DNA of 64,000 nucleotides from Halobacteriovorax sp. HLS (GCF_004006665.1 NZ_QOCL01000016.1:152350-216349), one strand, 5' to 3'. Positions 34,088 to 43,079 are shown, numbered from the stretch's first letter. Notes: generated from the sequence alone by a model not told the origin. Numbers and translations: made by a program.

Positions 34088-34852
34088 ATGAATAATTTTT
34101 TAAGAATATCTCTTATTTTAACAAGAACTCAGCTTAAGTCTAGATACAGATCTACTTTTGCTGGAGCTATTTGGGTTATTGTTAATCCTATATTACTATT
34201 CATAGCACACGCAATTATTTTCAATCAAATCGTAAAAATTAATGTTCCAAACTATTTTCTATTCTTGCTCGCGAGCTTAATACCTTGGACGTTTATTGTC
34301 GGCAATATAAATATGGTTACTCCTATCCTCGTTACAAATAGAGAGTTTTTGAATTCCTTTAATTTAAACCCCCTTGTCTTAATTATTTCTCAAGTTCTTG
34401 ATAACTTTATAAATTTCCTAATTAGCTTCATTGTAATATTTTGTGGAGTATTTTTATATGTTGGTACTTCAATTATTGATCTTAGCTATTTATTGATTCC
34501 AATATGTGTCTTAAACCTTTTAGTCTTTTGCTTAGGAGCTTCAATACTTTGTTCAACGATGCACGTTTATTTTAGAGATACTCAGTACTTTTTAAATTTT
34601 ATCAATAGTATAATGTATTTACTAACGCCAATCTTTTATCCTGTTGAGATGGTTCCTCAGTGGGCAAAGATATTTGTAACTCTGAATCCATATTTTATAA
34701 TGATTCATCCATTTCAGATAATCTTTAATAATTATAATGAACTCTCTATGATGAATCCTCTTATAGGCTCTTCGTTTTTAGGATGGGGGATATTGTGTTT
34801 TAGTTTAATTATATGGAATCGTCAAAGGGATGGTATGTATGCAGCCCTCTAG
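34088..34852 (+). CDS. ABC-2 type polysaccharide export permease (Wzm-like)
   Basis: 254 residues with six membrane helices. QLKSRYRSTFAGAIWVIVNPI and MHVYFRDTQYFLNFI...PIFYPVEMVP are hallmarks of O-antigen/teichoic acid/capsule export permeases. With the ATPase encoded next, it would flip a finished, lipid-linked glycan to the periplasm. The two starts of the divergent pair are almost touching, so its promoter must lie in the S26B gene. A TATAAT at 34064-34069 is possible. Confidence 0.9.
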   Translation: MNNFLRISLILTRTQLKSRYRSTFAGAIWVIVNPILLFIAHAIIFNQIVKINVPNYFLFLLASLIPWTFIVGNINMVTPILVTNREFLNSFNLNPLVLIISQVLDNFINFLISFIVIFCGVFLYVGTSIIDLSYLLIPICVLNLLVFCLGASILCSTMHVYFRDTQYFLNFINSIMYLLTPIFYPVEMVPQWAKIFVTLNPYFIMIHPFQIIFNNYNELSMMNPLIGSSFLGWGILCFSLIIWNRQRDGMYAAL

Positions 34853-35621
34853 AGAAAAAATAATTTCTATCCACAATTTTTCGTTCGAATATGATGTTAA
34901 ATTCTATAAGAAAAATAATGATTTAAGACAACTCTTTGTTGAGATTTTCACTTCACCTTTAAAATCATTCTTTGATAAGAATCAAAAAAACTATGTTCTA
35001 AAAGATATTAACTTAGAAGTTTTTAGTGGTGATCGAGTAGGTATTCTTGGAGTTAATGGTTGTGGTAAGACAACCCTTTGTCGTCAGTTGGCCGGAATGG
35101 GAAAAAAAAATGATTTTGTTCTAACAAAAGATTTAAAGGCCATTTTAAATACTGATGTAGCGGCATTTCCAGAGCTTACTGGAAGGGAGAATATAGAGGT
35201 TCTAGTAAATCTTCTCTATATGGATAAATCAAGTGAAGAAAGAAAGAAAATCATTGAAGATGCTGTGAGTTTTAGTGATATTGATAACTTTATTGATACA
35301 CCATTTAAAAATTACTCTAAAGGTATGAAGGCCAGAGTTTTTCTCTCTTCAATATCTTCAACTCCTTCTAAACTTCTAATTTTAGATGAAGTCTTCGACG
35401 GTGCGGATACTTTCTTTAGTGAGAAAATAGCTGTTAGGGTCAAGAAAATGATTGCTGCGTCTGGTGCTGTTTTATTTGTGAGTCATGATTTAGAAAAAAT
35501 TAAAGAGATATGCAATAGAGTGATCGTATTAAAAGATGGAGAGATCATTTATGATGGATCAACTATCGCGGGGATAAAGTCTTACTTAATGAACTGTCGT
35601 CCAGATCTTTCAGAAATTTAG
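34839..35621 (+). CDS. ABC transporter ATPase (Wzt-like)
   Basis: 260 residues. Walker A GVNGCGKTT, the signature NYSKGMKAR (the KGM form seen in polysaccharide exporters), Walker B LLILDEVFDGAD and the H-loop SHD. The N-terminal 40 residues before DINLEVFSGDRVGILG fit the Wzt/TagH class. No C-terminal carbohydrate-binding domain is present. The ATG at 34839 has AGGGA 8 bases upstream and is preferred over ATG 34830. Overlaps the permease gene by 14 bases and the convergent nucleotidyltransferase gene by 59 bases. Confidence 0.9.
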   Translation: MQPSREKIISIHNFSFEYDVKFYKKNNDLRQLFVEIFTSPLKSFFDKNQKNYVLKDINLEVFSGDRVGILGVNGCGKTTLCRQLAGMGKKNDFVLTKDLKAILNTDVAAFPELTGRENIEVLVNLLYMDKSSEERKKIIEDAVSFSDIDNFIDTPFKNYSKGMKARVFLSSISSTPSKLLILDEVFDGADTFFSEKIAVRVKKMIAASGAVLFVSHDLEKIKEICNRVIVLKDGEIIYDGSTIAGIKSYLMNCRPDLSEI

Positions 35622-36477
35622 AAAACCCCTGTTCTAGTTCAGTGAAGTCATAATATTCGCAAAATTCTATAATGGCATTTATATAGTCTTCAAGCTTTCT
35701 CGAATTTGTAACAGAATAGTTTTGAGTTATAAGTCCGTGTAGCTCCCAGCAAAGTGCAGCTCTTATTATATCCATTTCTTCTTTGTTTACAGTGTAATGA
35801 TCTAGTAATTCGTCTATCTCATGTTTTTCACCCATAGATTTAACGATCCACATATTAGGGAATAGTACTAACTCATTTCTATCTTCAATTTTTGATTTCT
35901 TCTTTTGAGACTCTAAGAAGGACTGTATACAGTTCTTAGTTTGAGAAGAGTATAGCTCTTTAAAAATTTCAGATATATCTGTTGATGGATTATCAATTAG
36001 TAAAAGTTTTTTATAATACGAAAATTTACGATTTCTAATTTTTACCTTCTTGTTTGAATGTATCATTCTAGAGAGGAAAACAATTTTTTCTGCTGCTGTG
36101 GCCTTGTTGTCTCGTGGATAATTGCGGCTAAATGTTGGATCTCTTAAAAGCTCACATGTATTAAAGTACTTATAATATTCTTGTATATTACTACGCTTGT
36201 AGACGTTTATTTCTTGGAGTAGCGGACAGAACTTTTTTAACGATAGGTACTTTTTTAATGTTTTACTTTTTTGTGGGTTGCTGGTGATTAGTGTTAAGTC
36301 AATATCACTTTTAAGAAACTCATCGTAGCCCAGAGCTATACTATTTCTTACCCATAGCTGATCTCCATCAGACTTTAAATAATTAATGATTAAACTCGTA
36401 ATAAAGCTATTCAAAATGGAGCCTATTCTCTTAGGGAGTAGGGTCGGTAGATACTTAAAGATAGAATAGATTTTCAT
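35563..36477 (-). CDS. Nucleotidyltransferase-like protein
   Basis: 304 residues. A pol-beta-type nucleotidyltransferase core: NSIALGYDEFLKSDIDLTLI, where the G-x-x-x and DID residues match the hG[GS]...DxD pattern. The rest is helical and charged, with a KATAAEKIVFLSRM helix and no recognised domain. Members transfer NMP to proteins, RNA, small molecules or phospho-sugars; the target is unknown. Last gene of the PqqD-GT4 operon; its coding end runs 59 bases antisense into the ABC ATPase gene. Confidence 0.7.
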   Translation of the reverse strand: MKIYSIFKYLPTLLPKRIGSILNSFITSLIINYLKSDGDQLWVRNSIALGYDEFLKSDIDLTLITSNPQKSKTLKKYLSLKKFCPLLQEINVYKRSNIQEYYKYFNTCELLRDPTFSRNYPRDNKATAAEKIVFLSRMIHSNKKVKIRNRKFSYYKKLLLIDNPSTDISEIFKELYSSQTKNCIQSFLESQKKKSKIEDRNELVLFPNMWIVKSMGEKHEIDELLDHYTVNKEEMDIIRAALCWELHGLITQNYSVTNSRKLEDYINAIIEFCEYYDFTELEQGFSKFLKDLDDSSLSKTLSPR

Positions 36478-37393
36478 TTTCTACTATTGATTGTGCCAAG
36501 CTTATTATTTGAGGCTTCACTGGCATATAGAAGTTATTTGAATTTTCAAGATCAGCAAATAGATCATCTAGTGAAAGCTTCTGAGCTGAAGCTCTTATCC
36601 ACTCATAGAGTTTATCATTACTTTTTGGTAAAGAATCTAGCGTAATAAGTTTTATAAATGAATTTGGAGTTTCTTGTATTTGACCTGACTCCGAGTCGGA
36701 GTAATTGTATGGTCTAATTCCATTGGTTGCGAGTCTCCACGTAGCATAGGACTTTGAATAAAATAAGCTTGAACTCTTGTCTTCGAAAAGTATAGAGTTA
36801 GGCAATGTAAAACTCTGAAGTTGTTCGGCATCGATATATGAAGATTTAATATTAAAAATAGATTCAATTTTTGAAATTCTTTCATGAAAGAACCTAAGAT
36901 TTAAACTACTGCAGTCTCCGCAAATATAGAGAGACTCAATATTTGATTCAGCTCTTATTTTTTCTATTTCAGATATGTCGATGTCAGTTGATATAAATGG
37001 GGAACTATAGATAAAGTTCTTAATCTTTGATGATCGTCCTTCTGTATTAAATGTCTCTTCGTAGAATTGAATATTATTAATCCATGCTGTAGGTACTATA
37101 TGTCTATAGCGGTGATTAATAAGTATTTTGGTAAGTAGTCCATGAGGAATAGGGTTCTTAGTAAAAAATTTTACTAGGTCTATTACTCCATCTCTTGATT
37201 GAACAAAATTAAAATTATTAATTGAAGATAAATTCTTAAATGCACTTAAAAATATTGGATTAAGAAATGAGATATAGTCTCTTGCATGTAAACTATGGGC
37301 CTCTTCATAGCTATAGTCCTTATTTAGAAGATTTCTCCATCTAGATATTGTATTAAGCAAGTATAGTTCGTCAGGTGTCTGAGATATATTCAT
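36455..37393 (-). CDS. Protein of unknown function in the PqqD-GT4 operon
   Basis: 312 residues, no signal peptide or membrane helix, no family recognised. It has an N-terminal helical region (ELYLLNTISRWRNLL, HARDYISFLNPIFLS), a middle ESLYICGDCSS segment with two close cysteines, and an aromatic-rich C-terminal part. The start overlaps the GT4 stop by 1 base (TAATG) and its end overlaps the nucleotidyltransferase gene by 23 bases, so it is co-translated with both and most likely works with them. Confidence 0.65.
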   Translation of the reverse strand: MNISQTPDELYLLNTISRWRNLLNKDYSYEEAHSLHARDYISFLNPIFLSAFKNLSSINNFNFVQSRDGVIDLVKFFTKNPIPHGLLTKILINHRYRHIVPTAWINNIQFYEETFNTEGRSSKIKNFIYSSPFISTDIDISEIEKIRAESNIESLYICGDCSSLNLRFFHERISKIESIFNIKSSYIDAEQLQSFTLPNSILFEDKSSSLFYSKSYATWRLATNGIRPYNYSDSESGQIQETPNSFIKLITLDSLPKSNDKLYEWIRASAQKLSLDDLFADLENSNNFYMPVKPQIISLAQSIVENENLFYL

Positions 37394-38667
37394 TAGCTAT
37401 CTCCTGTATATGAGCTATAGAGCTGGTGATAGACTTCAGAATAACCATTCTTAGGTCCAGAAAAAGGACTTTCAGGAGTTGCTTCTAGTCTACTCACGGT
37501 CTTGGCCATTAGTTCATTAAAGCCTGAGAAGTAATTCGTGCTACTAAAATCTACAAAGAGAGATAGTGCCTTAGAGAAATTAGAAACACTTTGTGCATCA
37601 TTTGTTTCACGCTTAATTGATTTTAATCTATCTAGCTGCTCAGTAAGTGTTCTAAAGAAATCTTTCTTATCAGGCATTGCTCTGTTGGAAAAGCTTGTAT
37701 TAAAACTTGTTCTTACAAGGCTACAATTTGGAAAAAAATCCTTAAATGATGAATAGCCGCCCCAGTCACTAAGAATTAGTGGTAGTCCGCAGCTTGCGGC
37801 TTCCGCAGGGGCCATTCCAAAGTCTTCATCATTATGTGTACTCATACTAATATAGCAATCACTGGCGCAATATAACTCGTGTAGCTCATCTATAGTTAAA
37901 TTACCGAGGTATTTAATATTTGTTTTGTCTTCTATTGTTCTCAGCCAGCGGGAGCTATAAGCTCCTGCGTGAGAATATTTTCCAAGATAGGGCACTCCTA
38001 TGTCATCAAATGGACCTGCAACCAAAACTTTGAAGTTGAGATTAAAGACCTTTTTAACCTCATCTAGAAGTTGAATAAGCTCTACCACATTCTTTTGCAT
38101 ACTAAGGCGACCTGTGTAGATTAGAACGATATCAGATTCCTCAATATTATATTTCTTTCTTGTAGAGTTTCTTTTGCTCTCATTAAAATTGAAAAAATTG
38201 GTGTTGACTGGGAAGAAGGAGTTCTCTACCAAAGAAGAGTCTTTAACAAGCTTCTTTAAAAGATTCCCTTGTGCTTTTGATGCACAGATAAATTTAACTT
38301 TATATTTTTTTAATGCTTCAGTTGCACCTAGCCATTGTGGGGCCTGTAAAATGAAGTCGCCAAATATATGGAAAACTAGGTCTGCCCTCTTTTGTGAAGA
38401 AGTGTGTTCGTCGAGTGAACTAACTATAGATGCAGGACTTGGGTGATGATCTATGAATATGATTGTGTCACATTCAATTTTTGAAAGCAGAAATCCAGCT
38501 TCGTAGGCAGTAAAAGAATTTGTGTTCTTTAACTCTAGAGTTTGGATTACTTCAATATCTGATCGTTGGAGATAAGCATCTGCTAGGTTCTGGGTTATCG
38601 TTTTGCAGCTAACCCAGTCCGATGATTCCTGTTGTTTAACAAGAACAATTTTTTTCTTTATTTGCAT
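37393..38667 (-). CDS. GT4-family glycosyltransferase
   Basis: 424 residues. GT4 landmarks: IYTGRLSMQKNVVELIQL, IKYLGNLTIDELHELYCASDCYISMS, HNDEDFGMAPAEAASCGLPLILSDWGGYSSF. The DEDFGMAPAEA segment is the donor-binding EX7E-type region. Second gene in the PqqD operon, overlapping the PqqD-like gene by 10 bases. Strong similarity to the GT4 enzymes at 29025 and 30439 in the DWGG region suggests a paralogous group acting on one glycan. Confidence 0.87.
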   Translation of the reverse strand: MQIKKKIVLVKQQESSDWVSCKTITQNLADAYLQRSDIEVIQTLELKNTNSFTAYEAGFLLSKIECDTIIFIDHHPSPASIVSSLDEHTSSQKRADLVFHIFGDFILQAPQWLGATEALKKYKVKFICASKAQGNLLKKLVKDSSLVENSFFPVNTNFFNFNESKRNSTRKKYNIEESDIVLIYTGRLSMQKNVVELIQLLDEVKKVFNLNFKVLVAGPFDDIGVPYLGKYSHAGAYSSRWLRTIEDKTNIKYLGNLTIDELHELYCASDCYISMSTHNDEDFGMAPAEAASCGLPLILSDWGGYSSFKDFFPNCSLVRTSFNTSFSNRAMPDKKDFFRTLTEQLDRLKSIKRETNDAQSVSNFSKALSLFVDFSSTNYFSGFNELMAKTVSRLEATPESPFSGPKNGYSEVYHQLYSSYTGDS

Positions 38668-38939
38668 AAAAGACTTAAGGAGTCCAATTTCTCAAGAAAT
38701 GAATCAATGTCACTTGCAAGTTGATCTTTGTTTTCAGGAAAACGATTACATAGATCAGAATAAACTTCTGTTAGCTTCTTGCCACCCTCTATGCCCTTGT
38801 AGATATCTGCAGCAATACCATCAACCCTAAAGAATACATCTGAATCATCCATTTTCATTAGAATGATTGAACCATTTTCATTCTTTCTACTAACAATGTC
38901 TTCTTGAAATTTAACGTCTCTATTTTCAAACTGATTCAT
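38658..38939 (-). CDS. PqqD-like protein (RiPP recognition element fold)
   Basis: 93 residues. The pattern KFQEDIVSRKNENGSIILMKMDDSDVFFRVDGIAADIYKGIEGGKKLTEV is shown here in parts: a beta strand pair, FFRVDGIAADIYKGI (family LN..G..IW..L), LTEVYSDLC, and a final ASDIDSFLEKLDSLSLL helix, matching the three-helix/three-strand PqqD fold. In RiPP pathways this domain binds a precursor peptide and hands it to a radical SAM enzyme; in HprK-linked systems its role is unknown. First gene of a four-gene operon with a consensus promoter and an AAGGAC ribosome binding site. Divergent from a radical SAM gene. Confidence 0.8.
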   Translation of the reverse strand: MNQFENRDVKFQEDIVSRKNENGSIILMKMDDSDVFFRVDGIAADIYKGIEGGKKLTEVYSDLCNRFPENKDQLASDIDSFLEKLDSLSLLCK

Positions 38940-38973
38940 ATTAAGGTCCTTTTAAATAGCTGTAATAATAAAA

Positions 38974-39002
38974 ATTATATCGGCAAAGCTAATCTGTGTC
39001 AA
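38974..39002 (-). promoter_or_regulatory. Consensus sigma70 promoter of the PqqD-like operon
   Basis: On the minus strand TTGACA (39002-38997), 17 bases, TATAAT (38979-38974), a perfect match. Transcription should start near 38967, giving a leader of about 28 bases that contains AAGGAC before the ATG at 38939. Confidence 0.8.
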
Positions 39003-39090
39003 AATGAACGATGCTTTTGGTCGCATAAATACTAGATTTCATGGCATAATGTAAGAGATATTAGGTAAATTGAAACTTAGGAAGAATATA

Positions 39091-40491
39091 GTGTCTGACT
39101 CCAAAAAAAGGCATCTAGCATACAAGAAAAATATCTTGGAACCAATCTCTGGATCCGTGTGTGCTGCAAAATGGTATAATGCTACAATTTGGCTTGGTAT
39201 GGGTGGTACGACTAGTTGCCACCATCCTCCTTTCCACCAAATAGACACAGAAGAAATTAAGAATAATCCCAAAGCAATTCATAATACTAAAGAAAAAAAG
39301 CTGCAACGTAAGCAGATGTTAGAGGGGCAAAGGCCATCTGGTTGTGAATATTGTTGGACTCTTGAAGACCTGGGGGACGAGGTCATCAGCGATAGGGTGT
39401 ATAAGAGTATTATTTATGATGATCAGGAAGTTAAGTCTCTGCCAGAAGTTGGGCATGATACAGATGTAGACCTTAAGACGTTGGAAATATCCTTTGATAG
39501 AAACTGCAACTTTGCTTGTGCATACTGTAACTCTAGTTTCAGCTCAAGGTGGGCCAAGGAGATGCGCCAGCTTGGTCCTTTTACAAACTTAATTCATGGC
39601 GATACCAAGGCATTTAATCATAATGCTGATAATGACTTCAAATGGGAAGATGAAGAGAAGAACCCTTTTTTAAGGGCCTTTTGGCAATGGTGGCCTGAAC
39701 TGTCCAATTCTTTACAAGAGTTAAGGGTTACAGGTGGAGAGCCTCTTTTGAGCCAGCAGTTTTGGAAACTATTAGAAAAAATTGAAAAGGAAAAACCATC
39801 ATTCTCATTTGCTACTAATTCCAATTTAGGTGTACCTAATGCTTTAATAGATAAGCTTATTAAGGCCAGTAATCAAATTGAAAACTTTGATTTGTACACA
39901 AGTTGTGAGACGACAAAAGAACATGCTGAGTATATTAGAGATGGTCTTGAATATGATAGATTCGTATCAAATATTGAAAAACTCATTAGTAAAAGTGGTT
40001 TCAGATCTATAAATATAATGATGACTATAAATGCTCTTTGTCTTTTTGAAATGACTTCTTTGTTTGATCAGATTTATGAATGGAAGCGAAAGAGTAAGAT
40101 TACAGTGACCTTCACCTTAAATATCTTACGTTTTCCGGCCTTTATGTCGGTTCTAACGCTTCCAGAAGACTTGAGAATTAAATACTCAAAAAAGCTCTAT
40201 AGATGGGTAGATGAGTATAAAGATGATCCTCTGACGATAAAACATGAAGTAGAGTCTGTTGAACGCTTGGCCAGCTACTTAGTAAAGGCCGAAAAGGCCC
40301 ATAGTAAATCTACAGATAGAAGGATACTGGAAATAGATTTTAAAAACTTTTTTCTACAATATGATAAGAGAAGAAATAAAAGTATTTTAGATACTTTTCC
40401 ACAAGAGTTTGGAGAATGGTTCAACTCCATTAATGAGAAAGTTCCTAAAAAGTATTTCTACGTTTTTTCTGATGAAGTTGAAAAAGACTAG
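39091..40491 (+). CDS. Radical SAM protein with N-terminal twitch-type cysteine region
   Basis: 466 residues. The N-terminal 100 residues contain CHHPPFH and GCEYCWTLED, a pattern seen ahead of the core in twitch-domain radical SAM proteins. The core has CNFACAYC (C139, C143, C146) and LRVTGGEPLLS. A long helical C-terminus follows. The GTG at 39091, with AGGAAG 6 bases upstream, is preferred to the TTG at 39070. It is divergent from the PqqD-like operon, which makes it a candidate partner for that protein. Ends at a shared terminator. Confidence 0.85.
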   Translation: MSDSKKRHLAYKKNILEPISGSVCAAKWYNATIWLGMGGTTSCHHPPFHQIDTEEIKNNPKAIHNTKEKKLQRKQMLEGQRPSGCEYCWTLEDLGDEVISDRVYKSIIYDDQEVKSLPEVGHDTDVDLKTLEISFDRNCNFACAYCNSSFSSRWAKEMRQLGPFTNLIHGDTKAFNHNADNDFKWEDEEKNPFLRAFWQWWPELSNSLQELRVTGGEPLLSQQFWKLLEKIEKEKPSFSFATNSNLGVPNALIDKLIKASNQIENFDLYTSCETTKEHAEYIRDGLEYDRFVSNIEKLISKSGFRSINIMMTINALCLFEMTSLFDQIYEWKRKSKITVTFTLNILRFPAFMSVLTLPEDLRIKYSKKLYRWVDEYKDDPLTIKHEVESVERLASYLVKAEKAHSKSTDRRILEIDFKNFFLQYDKRRNKSILDTFPQEFGEWFNSINEKVPKKYFYVFSDEVEKD

Positions 40492-40509
40492 CTTCGAAAA
40501 GCTAGTCTT
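40484..40509. terminator. Bidirectional terminator hairpin
   Basis: AAGACTAGCTT, 4-base loop, AAGCTAGTCTT: an 11-bp perfect stem overlapping the stop codon of the radical SAM gene. Read on the minus strand it is followed by TTT, so it best serves the 40518-43079 gene, and can also stop plus-strand transcription. Confidence 0.75.
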
Positions 40510-40517
40510 AATTTAAT

Positions 40518-43079
40518 TTAGTATGATGAAATATTAAGTGATTTAGGTTCTTTAAATACGTGGTGACCTGGCTTAATATTTCTAAGCTTTTGGTTTAAAC
40601 CACTTGGCCATTTGATTGTTAGAGTATCAATTTTATTTGCTTTACCTAGCCCTAGGTGGATTAATCTCTCCGATTGTACCGTTCCCGAAGAACCAAGCTG
40701 TTGTCTCTTAATCTCTTTGCTTCCAATATTTGCAATAATTGTCGCTCCGATACCAGCAATATTTGATTTAGTACCAACTAACTTAATCGTTACTGCTTGG
40801 TTCATATCTTTCATTTCATTCTTAAAAATTTGAACAGGCTCAAATTGATCAACTTTATAACCTGGGTCTGCATTTCTAAGGACTAAATCCATTTTACCAT
40901 CTTGGTCTAAGTCAGCCGTTGCGGCCATATAACCATCGGCAATTGTATCTAGGCCAGTCATAAATCCAACTTCTGTGAATGTATTGTCACCATTATTTCT
41001 AAAAAGTCTGTTTCTTTGTGCCCCAGCAAGAGATGGTGAGCTAATAGACTTACCATTAGAGTGAATATCTCCTCTATAGAAAGAAAGTAGATCCATTATT
41101 GCGGACTGTGAGTCTGATCTAAACAGAAGACTTTGGAATTCAGAATTTTCAATAGGGTTACCATAAACAATTTTTTCACTTCTAAGCTCTGAGCGTAAAC
41201 CGTCCTCAAGAATACCAAGCTTATTTGCAACTACAAAATGTGTAGATAAATCTTGTGATTGATCATTTTCGGAACCTGACCAGAGACCTGTAACAAGATA
41301 GATATCTTCATGACCATCATTATTGTAATCAATGAATTTTACACCACCAGCACCTTCTCCAGCAAAGTCTAGACCTGTCGCTTCAGTAGTCTCAAGATAC
41401 TTTCCATTTGGAGTAGCTTGAAATGATCTAACTGCTGCGGTCCCTGCTGTCACAACATTTGGTAGAGACCAGTTCATTTCACAAGATTCTTTTAATCTCT
41501 TTGCAGAGTGAAAGTTTACAGATGACATGATCATATCTAGTTTTCCATCACCATTTAAGTCGCCAATGTCAGCGCCCATCCCGTAATCTTTAAGCCCTAC
41601 ACCAATTTTAAGTGATGAGTATTCAAACTTTCCACCACCCTTATTCATATAAATAGGACTCAAGTTACCTCTATCGTCGATAACAATTAGATCCATATTT
41701 CTATCTTCATCTAAGTCTGCAGCCATAGCTGAGTGTGGGAAAATTCTAGAAAGGTCATCTTCTCTAGAAACTGTAGGGTGTGCCTTTCTTAGGTATTCAT
41801 TTGAATCATAGCTAAATTTTGCATTACCTTGATTAAGGAAGACTCCTTGTGTTTCAAGACCTTCTTTTTGAACCGCTTCTTCAAGAGCTGTAAAGTCTTT
41901 TGCTCCAGGGAATCCAACGTAGAAATCTAGAAGACCATTTCCGTTAAAGTCGGCAAGGGCAAGTGGCATAGCATAAGCGGTTTTCTTAGGAAACTTTACA
42001 ACATCCTTCATTTTATTAAAGTGATTCTTTTCATTTTTATAAATGAGAATATCTGATCGATCATTTGGTTTTTGAGATTCATTTGGAGCAAATCTTACAA
42101 GTAGTAACTCTTCTTTTCCATCATTGTTAAAGTCTGCAAAAGAAGCCGCTTTTACAAAATTCTCTTTTTCGAGTCCACTTTGCTTTGTCTTGTCAAAAGT
42201 GTGATTCTTATTACCTTTAAGTAAAACAGAGTCAGCAACAGTTGCTACATAGAGATCTTGAACTTTGTCACCATTGTAATCTCCAATGGCCATGGCATAA
42301 CCACCTCTTCTAATCGCCTCTCTACGAAGATGAGTAGGAACACTTTTGGAAATATTTGAAGAAGCTGTCAAGTTTGTAAAGTAGGTCTTATTTGTTTGTA
42401 GTTGTTCACCTTTTACAAGCTTAAATTGTGTAAGCTTCCATTTGCCTTCTTGTAGTTGAACATCTACTTGAGCAATACCTCTTTTTTGAAGTCTTGCTTT
42501 GTCTGCTGTGTGTCCTCTTAGATCAAATCTAACAAGAATAGTTGCCTTGTTCATTTTTAAATCTTTGCCACGAGTGTCCGGAAGACTTATGTACTTATGT
42601 CCTACTAGTTCAGCAAATTCAATATTCTCGAAACTAGAAAGATATTTTTCCATACCTTTTAAAGTTTGTTTCTTGTCTGTAATTTTATTATTTGATTTTA
42701 GCTCTTTTAGAGAAATTCCTTCGAGATCTTTTGTACTACTAGTTTTAAGTCTTGAAAGATCATGACCGCCAAAAACATTGAGAGTCAGTTTTTCTATAAG
42801 ATCAATATTCTTTGATTGTAATCCATTTTTAAGTGGAATTATGATGTCATTTTGAATACTAAGAAACTGCATCTCATCGCTCAAGCATTGCATTGTCATT
42901 CTTTTTTCATTGAATGGAAGAATGGCCTTCCCTCTAGCATCCTCAAGTGACTTATCTATCTTTGTATTAAGAGCATTCATCAAAGTGTCGGCAGACTTTT
43001 GATTATTTGGATTGGCCATACCTGCATTTGAGAGCAGACACATAGATGATAGTAATAAGCTAACTTTCGTTTTTGACAT
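40518..43079 (-). CDS. Secreted FG-GAP repeat protein with ASPIC/UnbV domain
   Basis: 853 residues. A signal peptide (to about residue 22) starts the protein. Residues 30-240 are a helical/alpha-beta region; residues 255-760 contain FG-GAP/VCBS-type beta-propeller repeats with calcium loops such as DYNGDKVQDLYV, DFNNDGKEELLLV, DFNGNGLLDFYV, DLNGDGKLDMIM, DYNNDGHEDIYLV and DLDQDGKMDLVL. The C-terminus (IKLVGTKSNIAGIGA, SSGTVQSERLIHLGLG, IKWPSG) is the ASPIC/UnbV domain. Such CRTAC1-like proteins are extracellular or periplasmic, with unknown binding partners. A paralogue lies at 50606 on the other strand. Confidence 0.9.
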   Translation of the reverse strand: MSKTKVSLLLSSMCLLSNAGMANPNNQKSADTLMNALNTKIDKSLEDARGKAILPFNEKRMTMQCLSDEMQFLSIQNDIIIPLKNGLQSKNIDLIEKLTLNVFGGHDLSRLKTSSTKDLEGISLKELKSNNKITDKKQTLKGMEKYLSSFENIEFAELVGHKYISLPDTRGKDLKMNKATILVRFDLRGHTADKARLQKRGIAQVDVQLQEGKWKLTQFKLVKGEQLQTNKTYFTNLTASSNISKSVPTHLRREAIRRGGYAMAIGDYNGDKVQDLYVATVADSVLLKGNKNHTFDKTKQSGLEKENFVKAASFADFNNDGKEELLLVRFAPNESQKPNDRSDILIYKNEKNHFNKMKDVVKFPKKTAYAMPLALADFNGNGLLDFYVGFPGAKDFTALEEAVQKEGLETQGVFLNQGNAKFSYDSNEYLRKAHPTVSREDDLSRIFPHSAMAADLDEDRNMDLIVIDDRGNLSPIYMNKGGGKFEYSSLKIGVGLKDYGMGADIGDLNGDGKLDMIMSSVNFHSAKRLKESCEMNWSLPNVVTAGTAAVRSFQATPNGKYLETTEATGLDFAGEGAGGVKFIDYNNDGHEDIYLVTGLWSGSENDQSQDLSTHFVVANKLGILEDGLRSELRSEKIVYGNPIENSEFQSLLFRSDSQSAIMDLLSFYRGDIHSNGKSISSPSLAGAQRNRLFRNNGDNTFTEVGFMTGLDTIADGYMAATADLDQDGKMDLVLRNADPGYKVDQFEPVQIFKNEMKDMNQAVTIKLVGTKSNIAGIGATIIANIGSKEIKRQQLGSSGTVQSERLIHLGLGKANKIDTLTIKWPSGLNQKLRNIKPGHHVFKEPKSLNISSY

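Noticed and set aside
39004..39054. A 16-codon frame (MNDAFGRIN...) between the PqqD-like gene and the radical SAM gene, considered as a RiPP precursor
   Set aside because: It has no ribosome binding site, overlaps the PqqD promoter's -35 box and lacks any leader/core features, so it is probably chance.
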